Assembly: GCA_934256705.1 (NCBI GenBank)
Contig: CAKQPF010000036.1
Coordinates: 1 to 36,430 of the forward strand
DNA: 36,430 nucleotides
Direction: 5' to 3'
Origin: an uncultured Prevotella sp.
GTDB lineage: Bacteria > Bacteroidota > Bacteroidia > Bacteroidales > Bacteroidaceae
Shown piece after piece: positions 25,377 through 32,263 of the stretch. Every line of letters starts with the position of its first letter. Position 1 is the stretch's first letter. Under the pieces are notes generated by a model. That model worked only from the letters and a program-made list of their open reading frames with translations. It was not told the origin of the DNA and made no database searches. A program made the position numbers and the translations under genes.

Positions 25377-26651
25377 ATGGAACATGCAATGATAAAGCAA
25401 GCATTTCAATATACAAAAAGCCTCATCACGAAATCATTCACCATAACTGCCGCACTGCTTTACGGCACCTTCTCTGCCTATGCGCAGGACTGTCCGGCAA
25501 CCGAAACGACTGCTGACGGAAGCGGGAATCCGGCTTCGGCGGCAATGACGACAGAATGCAAGGCGACGGATGACGCTGATACTATCAAGACAAAGCAGGG
25601 ACTCGTGGCGTGGCTGCTGGAATATTTCGCCGAGTCGGACAAGCCCAAGCCCGACAAGAAGATAGACTTCGGAATAATAGGTGGTCCGCATTACGCCACA
25701 GACACCGGTTTCGGAATCGGCATGGTGGCATCTGCGCTCTACTCCACAGACCGCTCTGACAGCACTCTGGAGAAGTCGAACGCTTCGCTCTACAGCGATG
25801 TGACGTCGAAAGCATTCCTTATGATAGGACTGAGAGGCAACAATATTTTCCCCAGGAAGCGTTACCGTCTCGACTACCGTCTGTATGTCTATACCTTCCC
25901 GTCATATCTCTGGGGATTCAATTATCCGCAGAGCGACGACGATGACAATAAGAGCAAATACAGCAGAACGAAGTTTGAGGTGATGACTCGATTCCTTATA
26001 CCTATCAATCGACATAGCTATCTCGGACCTATTGCCCGCTATCAGTATGTCCATGCCTACAAACTAAAGGATCAAGCTCCGCAATTACTTGCCGGACAAC
26101 CGATGACTGTGAGCGACGTGGGGCTCGGAATGAGTTACACGCTCGACTCCCGCGACTTCATGCTCAATGCTTCGAGAGGATGGTTTGTGCAGCTTGACCT
26201 TACGTCAAATCCGGCTTTTCTCGGCAACAACAGCACCTACTGGTCGGCTGAACTCCAGCTTGCCACCTACCGGAAGGCATGGAAAGGCGCCATCATAGCA
26301 GGCGAACTGCACACCAGACAGTCGGCTGGAGACGTGCCGTGGCCTATGCTTGCCGACGTGGGATCGAGCAACAGGATGCGCGGTTACTACGAAGGACGCT
26401 ACCGTGACAAGAATGTCATCGACGCACAGCTGGAACTGCGACAGCACATCTGGCACCGCAACGGCATCGTGTTGTGGGTCGGCGCCGCCGAAGTGTTCCC
26501 ACGTTACAAGGACTTACGATGGAGCCGGATATTGCCAAACGCCGGTTTGGGCTACAGATGGCAATTCAAGAAGGGCGTAAACGTGCGCCTCGACTATGGC
26601 TTCAGCCGCAACGGCACCGGATTCATATTCAATATCAACGAGGCGTTTTGA
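25377..26651 (+). CDS. BamA/TamA-type outer-membrane beta-barrel protein (surface antigen family)
   Basis: The chosen start gives 424 residues; the frame is open from 25194, but the promoter at 25354-25361 and a signal peptide starting here (ALLYGTFSAYAQ) support 25377 (or 25389). After an acidic, low-complexity stretch (about 30-75), residues about 90-424 form an Omp85-type barrel. Evidence is alternating strands, the 'MRGYYEGRYRDKN' loop equivalent to the conserved RGY/F motif, and a C-terminal aromatic (NINEAF). No POTRA repeats are present, so it is not the essential BamA. It may translocate or insert lipids or proteins, or act as a porin-like barrel. It precedes an EptA-type gene by 97 bp with a REP-like repeat between, suggesting an envelope-modification cluster. 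Confidence 0.82.
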   Translation: MEHAMIKQAFQYTKSLITKSFTITAALLYGTFSAYAQDCPATETTADGSGNPASAAMTTECKATDDADTIKTKQGLVAWLLEYFAESDKPKPDKKIDFGIIGGPHYATDTGFGIGMVASALYSTDRSDSTLEKSNASLYSDVTSKAFLMIGLRGNNIFPRKRYRLDYRLYVYTFPSYLWGFNYPQSDDDDNKSKYSRTKFEVMTRFLIPINRHSYLGPIARYQYVHAYKLKDQAPQLLAGQPMTVSDVGLGMSYTLDSRDFMLNASRGWFVQLDLTSNPAFLGNNSTYWSAELQLATYRKAWKGAIIAGELHTRQSAGDVPWPMLADVGSSNRMRGYYEGRYRDKNVIDAQLELRQHIWHRNGIVLWVGAAEVFPRYKDLRWSRILPNAGLGYRWQFKKGVNVRLDYGFSRNGTGFIFNINEAF

Positions 26652-26691
26652 TGGTTGTCGGTTGTGGGGTGTCGGTTGATTCCCCCAACCT

Positions 26692-26722
26692 GCCACTGTG
26701 CCAGCCACATTACCGGCTGGTT
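26692..26722 (-). repeat. REP-like repeat, copy C
   Basis: This 31-bp palindromic unit (minus strand begins AACCAGCCGGTAATG, ends GCACAGTGGC) lies between the BamA-like and EptA-like genes. A GGTTGTCGGTTGTGGGG tract precedes it. It differs from copy D at two positions. Confidence 0.8.
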
Positions 26723-26748
26723 TCCACATCTAAATATAAAGAAAGACG

Positions 26749-28395
26749 ATGAAACAAAAACTGACATATCTACTCTATCTCCTGGTGCTCATACTGCCAA
26801 ACGTGATTCTGGCAGTAACAGAACGGTTGACCCCAGCCGGACGCATCGCCAATGTCATAGTGCCGTTGACCGTCTATTGGCTTGTCCTCACGCTGTCAAG
26901 AAAGACTGGACGCACCATGATAATGCTCTTCCCGCTGCTCTTTCTCGGCGCTTTCCAGATGGTGCTCACCTATCTCTACGGCAGAGGACCGATAGCAGTG
27001 GATATGTGGCTCAACCTCGTCACCACCAATGCAGGCGAGGTAAACGAACTTCTCTCACAACTGTTGCCCGCAATAGTGTGGGTAGTGGTGATTTATATCC
27101 CCACACTTACCATTGCCGCCATGCAATGGGCCAGGCATCAGGAGATGGACAGGACATTCATAAGGATGCAGCGTTTCCCTGCCCTGTGCGCCACATCCGT
27201 GGCTCTGCTCGTCACTTTCACGCTGACTGCAAGCACACCTTACTGCCCCGCCAACGACCTTTTCCCTGTCAATGCCATCAGCAATTTCGCCATGGCATTC
27301 GGCAGACTGGAGGCTTCCTGCGAATATAAGGAGACTTCGAAAGACTTCAGATATGATGCACGCTGCACTTTCACCGACAATGAGCCGGAGACAGTGGTGC
27401 TCATAATCGGCGAAACGAGCCGTGCCGACAACTGGCAGCTGTACGGTTACAAGCGTCCTACCAATCCTGTGCTGTCAAAGACCGAGGGACTGACCGTCTT
27501 TACCGACTACATGAGCCAGAGCAACACCACGCACAAAAGCGTGCCGATACTCCTGTCGCCAGCCGATGCCGAGGATTATGACATCCTTTACCGCTCGAAA
27601 GGCATAATGCAGGCATTCCGCGAAGCCGGTTATCACACAGTCTTTCTCTCCAACCAGCGGCGCAACCACTCCTTCATCGACTTCCTCGGTGAGCAGGCAG
27701 ACTACTGTCTTTTCCTCCATGACAGCCTTTCCCGCAACGCTGACGACACCGAACTGCTGAAGCCTTTGCGCCAGCAGATAAAGCAAAACCGTGGCGGAAG
27801 GACATTCATAGTCCTGCATACATACGGTTCCCACTTCAGTTATGTGGACCGTTATCCTAAAGCCATGCGCCGTTTCACTCCCGACCAGTACGACGGAGCG
27901 AAAGCGAAATACAGGCTTCAGCTCGTCAATGCCTATGACAACACCATCGTGCATACCGACTATATGATAGGCAGAGTGATAAGCGCACTGTCGTCAGAGG
28001 GCGGCAGCGCAGCCATGCTGTTCACTTCCGACCACGGAGAGGACATCTTTGATGACCACCGCCACCTCTTTCTCCATGCTTCGCCGTTCCCTTCCTACTG
28101 GCAGCTGCACGTGCCGCTTATAGCCTGGACATCACCTGTTTACCGCATCCGTCATGCTGAAATCGCGGAGAGTCTCGTCGCAAACAGCCACAAGCAGGCG
28201 GAGAGCAACAGCGTATTTCACACCCTTCTCACCTTGGGCGGCGTGGCAACCCGCTATCGCAACGACTCCCTTTCACTGGCAAGTCCGGCATATACCCCTC
28301 ACCGCCGCCTCTTCATCGACGACCATAACAATCCACTCTCCTACCCGGAATGCATGCAGGAGGTGGACATGAGACTGATGAAGCGCAGCAAGTAA
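26749..28395 (+). CDS. EptA-type phosphoethanolamine transferase
   Basis: This 548-residue inner-membrane enzyme has about five N-terminal transmembrane helices (1-165) and a periplasmic alkaline-phosphatase/sulfatase-fold domain. Key motifs are the metal site 'LIIGETSRADNWQLYGY' (E, about 225), 'QSNTTHKSVP' with the likely phosphorylated threonine (T260/T261), and 'FTSDHGEDI' near residue 428. It transfers phosphoethanolamine from phosphatidylethanolamine, usually to lipid A; other glycans or glycolipids are possible. In Bacteroidetes such genes contribute to surface charge and peptide resistance. It sits between a BamA-like and a PCMD-like gene. Confidence 0.88.
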   Translation: MKQKLTYLLYLLVLILPNVILAVTERLTPAGRIANVIVPLTVYWLVLTLSRKTGRTMIMLFPLLFLGAFQMVLTYLYGRGPIAVDMWLNLVTTNAGEVNELLSQLLPAIVWVVVIYIPTLTIAAMQWARHQEMDRTFIRMQRFPALCATSVALLVTFTLTASTPYCPANDLFPVNAISNFAMAFGRLEASCEYKETSKDFRYDARCTFTDNEPETVVLIIGETSRADNWQLYGYKRPTNPVLSKTEGLTVFTDYMSQSNTTHKSVPILLSPADAEDYDILYRSKGIMQAFREAGYHTVFLSNQRRNHSFIDFLGEQADYCLFLHDSLSRNADDTELLKPLRQQIKQNRGGRTFIVLHTYGSHFSYVDRYPKAMRRFTPDQYDGAKAKYRLQLVNAYDNTIVHTDYMIGRVISALSSEGGSAAMLFTSDHGEDIFDDHRHLFLHASPFPSYWQLHVPLIAWTSPVYRIRHAEIAESLVANSHKQAESNSVFHTLLTLGGVATRYRNDSLSLASPAYTPHRRLFIDDHNNPLSYPECMQEVDMRLMKRSK

Positions 28396-28405
28396 GCAAG
28401 CGAAA

Positions 28406-28436
28406 GCCACTGTGCCAGCCGCGTTACCGGCTGGTT
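28406..28436 (-). repeat. REP-like repeat, copy D
   Basis: This 31-bp unit lies 11 bp after the EptA-like stop codon and is identical to the first 31 bases of copy A (1704-1734). An ACAACCCACAACCC-type tract follows (about 28451-28473), G-rich on the minus strand, just before the next ATG. Confidence 0.85.
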
Positions 28437-28487
28437 ACCAACCAAAAACCAACAACCCACAACCCACAACCCCAAATACTCACACTC

Positions 28488-29468
28488 ATGAATAAAGCAA
28501 AGCTAATCCGGACTGGCATCATATTGATGCTTCTCATGGCAGTGACCAGCATGGCAACTGCCGACAATGAGAGAACACAGTTTATCAAGTATGGCGACAT
28601 GAACCAATGGGTGACACGCCACGTGAAGGAAAGCAGCATCATCGGTGGAAAGATGAAGACGCTCTATGAGATAGCTCCCACCAGGACATGGCCGCAGAAT
28701 GCGCCATACACCAATCATGGAGGGTCGCCGTGGGGCACGTCAAACGTGCTGGCAAAGGTGTCGGGCGTCACCAAGACAAACCTGTCCGTCTATCGCGACC
28801 AGCATCCCGGACATGGCTCATGTGCCAAACTCGTGACTCACATAGAGACCTGCAAGGTGCTGGGTCTCATCAATATCAAGGTGCTCGCAGCAGGCAGCAT
28901 CTTCCTCGGAGAGACGCTCGAACCCATCACTTCCACCTCGAATCCAATGGCAAAGATAAATGCCGGAATGAAATTCAGCGGCAGACCGAAAGCCCTGAAG
29001 TTCGACTATAAGGTGAAACTGTCAGGACATCCTGACCGCATCCGTGAGACAGGCTTCAGCAAAGTGAAGACCGTGGCAGGCATAGATATGTGTGATTGCG
29101 TCTGTTTTCTCCAGAAACGATGGGAGGATGGCGCAGGAAATATCTACGCAAAGCGTGTCGGCACCATGGTGGTCCGCTTCTCCAGGAGCACCAACGGATG
29201 GGTGGAGAATGCCACATTCCCTATACATTACGGCGACATCACCCACCAGAGCTTCTACAAACCCTACATGGGACTCATCACAGGCGATGACACCAAATGG
29301 GCAAGAAACTCGAAAGGACAGATGAAACCCGTGAAGGAAGTGGGCTGGGCAGCAGAAAACGAAATGCCGACCCACATGATTCTGCAGTTTGACTCCAGCC
29401 ACGGAGGCGCCTATATCGGCTCTGTCGGCAACACGCTTTGGGTGGACAATGTGCGTGTGGAGTATTGA
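28488..29468 (+). CDS. Secreted protein with PCMD-like (putative carbohydrate metabolism) domain
   Basis: The start at 28488 gives 326 residues with a signal peptide (MNKAKLIRTGIILMLLMAVT, cleaved near ATA-D). An upstream in-frame ATG at 28350 would overlap the EptA gene and the repeat and break the signal, so it was rejected. The body has 'YGDMNQWVTRHVKES', 'YRDQHPGHGSCAKLVT', 'KFSGRPKALKFDYKVKL' and a final 'GNTLWVDNVRVEY'. That pattern fits the PCMD beta-sandwich found in Bacteroidetes surface proteins. It lacks a lipobox. The ligand is unknown; co-location with barrel and EptA genes suggests an envelope role. Confidence 0.78.
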   Translation: MNKAKLIRTGIILMLLMAVTSMATADNERTQFIKYGDMNQWVTRHVKESSIIGGKMKTLYEIAPTRTWPQNAPYTNHGGSPWGTSNVLAKVSGVTKTNLSVYRDQHPGHGSCAKLVTHIETCKVLGLINIKVLAAGSIFLGETLEPITSTSNPMAKINAGMKFSGRPKALKFDYKVKLSGHPDRIRETGFSKVKTVAGIDMCDCVCFLQKRWEDGAGNIYAKRVGTMVVRFSRSTNGWVENATFPIHYGDITHQSFYKPYMGLITGDDTKWARNSKGQMKPVKEVGWAAENEMPTHMILQFDSSHGGAYIGSVGNTLWVDNVRVEY

Positions 29469-29638
29469 AAGACATTGACTATCTGGGCATCACAAGAGAT
29501 AGGAGCGATGGGATTTGGTGGTAAAAGCCACGATTTCATCAAACTGGAAGGGGCTTTTCATGGCATGAAAGGCAGAAAAAAAACTCATTAGCATGATAAT
29601 AGTCATCAGAAAAATTATGCAATATGATAATTTTTAAC

Positions 29639-29646
29639 TAATTTTG
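29639..29646 (+). promoter_or_regulatory. -7 element of the membrane regulator gene
   Basis: TAATTTTG matches TAnnTTTG, 35 bp before the ATG at 29681. No good -33 element is visible. The preceding 170 bp after the PCMD-like gene contain only a weak AAAAGCC...GGCTTTT hairpin (about 29523-29559). Confidence 0.45.
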
Positions 29647-29680
29647 CAGACACAACAAACCATAATGCCTACCGACCATA

Positions 29681-31729
29681 ATGCCGCGTCGCTTCATCAT
29701 ACTCACCCTTTTCGCTATCTTGGCAACGACCTTCTCTTTGGCACAAAAAGAGAAGGAACTCCTGCATTTCCATCATTTCAATACCGACATTGCATTACCG
29801 GACAGCCGAATGTCGGACATACTGGAGGACAAAATGGGGAACATCTGGATGACGACAATGTATGGCGTGTGCAGATTTGACGGCTACTCACTCTCCATAT
29901 ACAAGACGAAAGACGGAAAACATTCTCTCCCCGACTGCAGGGCAGGATTCTTGTACCTCGACAAAAACGGCACGTTATGGATAAAATTCAAGGCATCCGG
30001 AAGCGTGGTGTACTACAGATATGATACCGATGACTTCGTCACCGTGGCAGAAACCGACGTGCCTGAAGGAATGGAAAAATACATTTCCGACAGATCCAGC
30101 ATGACCGTGACTGACGGAAAGCACGTATGGAAAAAGAGGAACAATGACCTGATACAGTATTCCAAGACCGATAATGACTCGATAATATATCGTGGCAACA
30201 TTGCTGTCACCGCCGGACTGCAGGACAGCATCGTGAGTGCCATCCTCATGACAAAGGACAAACGCCTATGGCTGGCAACGGTATCAGGGGGTGTATATTA
30301 CGCTTTCACCGGCAACAACGGTCCGAAGACGTTCCTGCAGAAGTCAAGTGTGGCGATAAAAGCACTGTGCGCAGACAGCAATGGCGGTCTGTTTCTCGGC
30401 TATGAATATGGAGGTGTGGCTTATACTGACATAAAGCGCTCCAAGGTAACGCCTGTAAAATACCCGGGAATGAGAAGTGAGACAGGAAGCCGAATACGAC
30501 ATCTCATGATTGACTCGCGGAAAAGGCTATGGATAGCGTCAAGATGCGGAATATACATCGACACCGACTGCAAGGGAAAATACAAGCATCTGCTGCTGCA
30601 CAAAGATACTGCATCAACGGCAAACCGCGTCTATCGCCTCCTTGAAGACAAGCGGCACAAATGTATATGGGCTGCTACATGGGATGGACTGGCAAAGATC
30701 AGCAGCGGGAAGCTGGCTGTCATCGGGCAACTGGACAGAAGTGCAAGAAAGATACACGACATCGCTATGGCTCATGACGGCACTCTCTGGATAGCATCAG
30801 AGGATGGAATCTACCGCAAAGGCCACGGAGACAAGGCCGCTACGCTGATATTGCCGGACAGGCTATGCTACGCTATAGGCATTGCCGAGGACAATTCCGT
30901 ATGGTGTGGCACAGATGACGGCGTGATGTTCATACGCAAAGGGGCTGCAACACCTGAGCCATTGCCGCAGACAGAAGGCAAGAACATGAGCGTCAAGGGG
31001 ATAGTATGCAAAGGCAGATATGCCTACATAGCCACCGGAACGAGCCTGCTACGCATCGATACCAAGTCGCTGAAGGCAGAAAGCGTCACCTTCGGCGAAT
31101 ATGAATATGCGGAAGGAGCATACTATCTCAACCCTATGACGCAGGAAATACTGTTTGGAAGCACGCAGGGCATTGTGGCTATTGACTCCGATGTGGATGT
31201 CAATGTAGCGGAAGAAGGAAGCAATGACCATGTGCCGGCACTGCTCTATGCCGCTTTGTCCGTGGCGATAGGGCTGCTCGCCATAACCGTTTTCATCATT
31301 TACAGAAAGAAAACGAAGGACAACACTACTGTCACTGAAAACACAGAGGCTGACATCGACACCCCTGCCGTCAACTTTACTGAACTGCAAAATCAGGAAT
31401 TTCTCAACCGATGCGACAATATAATAATGGAACACATCGGCGATTCCAACTTCGACATCAATGAGTTTGCCAAAGAAATGGCCACCAGCCGTGCCCAACT
31501 GTTCCGCAAGATGAAAGCCGCAAACGGTATGACACCAATCAATTATCTGATGTCCATCCGCATAAGGAAAGCAGAAGAGATGCTGCGGTCCACCGCCAAG
31601 ACCATAACGGAGATTTCTTTTGCCTGCGGTTTCAACGCCCCTGCCGCCTTCCGCCGCAATTTTCATAAGATGCACGGAGTGACTCCAAAGCAATATCGCT
31701 CGTCTTTATCATGCGAAGAAAAGCAGTAG
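29681..31729 (+). CDS. Membrane-anchored propeller/AraC transcriptional regulator (HTCS-like, no kinase)
   Basis: This 682-residue protein has a signal sequence (1-21), then two-component-regulator propeller repeats (about 30-510) such as 'MSDILEDKMGNIWMTTMYGV', 'LWIASRCGIYI' and 'LWIASEDGIYRKG'. One transmembrane helix (about 520-543) leads to an AraC-type DNA-binding domain (about 575-680: 'FDINEFAKEMATSRAQLFRK', 'ITEISFACGFNAPAAFRRNF'). This is the layout of a hybrid two-component system stripped of its Y_Y_Y, kinase, ATPase and receiver domains. A periplasmic signal would have to reach DNA through a membrane-bound protein. It faces the convergent GH2 glycosidase gene, a possible but unproven target. 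Confidence 0.88.
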   Translation: MPRRFIILTLFAILATTFSLAQKEKELLHFHHFNTDIALPDSRMSDILEDKMGNIWMTTMYGVCRFDGYSLSIYKTKDGKHSLPDCRAGFLYLDKNGTLWIKFKASGSVVYYRYDTDDFVTVAETDVPEGMEKYISDRSSMTVTDGKHVWKKRNNDLIQYSKTDNDSIIYRGNIAVTAGLQDSIVSAILMTKDKRLWLATVSGGVYYAFTGNNGPKTFLQKSSVAIKALCADSNGGLFLGYEYGGVAYTDIKRSKVTPVKYPGMRSETGSRIRHLMIDSRKRLWIASRCGIYIDTDCKGKYKHLLLHKDTASTANRVYRLLEDKRHKCIWAATWDGLAKISSGKLAVIGQLDRSARKIHDIAMAHDGTLWIASEDGIYRKGHGDKAATLILPDRLCYAIGIAEDNSVWCGTDDGVMFIRKGAATPEPLPQTEGKNMSVKGIVCKGRYAYIATGTSLLRIDTKSLKAESVTFGEYEYAEGAYYLNPMTQEILFGSTQGIVAIDSDVDVNVAEEGSNDHVPALLYAALSVAIGLLAITVFIIYRKKTKDNTTVTENTEADIDTPAVNFTELQNQEFLNRCDNIIMEHIGDSNFDINEFAKEMATSRAQLFRKMKAANGMTPINYLMSIRIRKAEEMLRSTAKTITEISFACGFNAPAAFRRNFHKMHGVTPKQYRSSLSCEEKQ

Positions 31730-31852
31730 CCCTGCCGCAAGAGGTCACTTCCTGAATGGGAAATAGATGGTGTAAGCCTCATCTGCAATCTCATACAGCG
31801 GCTTACGTGGTTCTCTTTGAACGCTTGTGGTCAGCGCGAAGTGCAAAAAAAA

Positions 31853-32104
31853 CGACCTGTACTGTTGAAAATGCCCAATACGCCCTGCAAGGGCAATAAC
31901 CCATAGCCCAGGGCATCGCCCTGGGTATCACGATGAATGATACCAACGCCCTGCAAGGGCAAAAGCATTATAACACAATGAGTCAGTTACGCTTTTGCCC
32001 TTACAGGGCGTTGGTATTCATGCCATTATAACCCAGGGCGATGCCCTGGGCTAGGAGCTATTGCCCCTTCAGGGCGTATTGGGTAATTTCAACCGTACAG
32101 TTGG
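31853..32104 (-). mobile_element. MITE-like element, copy 2 (252 bp), inverted relative to copy 1
   Basis: The ends CGACCTGTACTGTTGAAA and TTTCAACCGTACAGTTGG match copy 1 at 16/18 and 17/18 positions. The flanks are A-runs (eight A at 31845-31852, seven A at 32105-32111), compatible with an 8-bp duplication of an A-rich target. The palindromic interior matches copy 1, and its loop near 31969-31992 is the reverse complement of copy 1's loop, so it lies in the opposite orientation. Confidence 0.8.
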
Positions 32105-32110
32105 AAAAAA

Positions 32111-32238
32111 ATGAAGAGTGAAGAATGAAGAATGGGAGTTAGTCCTGCTTCTTATGGAATCTCAACGAGGAATCTCAAGTCGAAGAACGTAATCCACATT
32201 CTTCACTCTTCATTCTTCATTCTTCACTCTTCATTCTT
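32111..32238. repeat. 24-bp inverted repeat with GAAGA microsatellite between convergent genes
   Basis: 32111-32134 (ATGAAGAGTGAAGAATGAAG and four further bases) pairs perfectly with 32211-32234. The right arm lies in two tandem 21-bp copies (32197-32217 and 32218-32238). It sits between the ends of the regulator and GH2 genes and could slow or end transcription from either side. Confidence 0.7.
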
Positions 32239-32263
32239 CATTTAAGTTAAACCACCAGACCAC

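Noticed and set aside
28350..28487. N-terminal extension of the PCMD-like protein
   Set aside because: It overlaps the previous gene, runs through a REP-like repeat and would mask the signal peptide.
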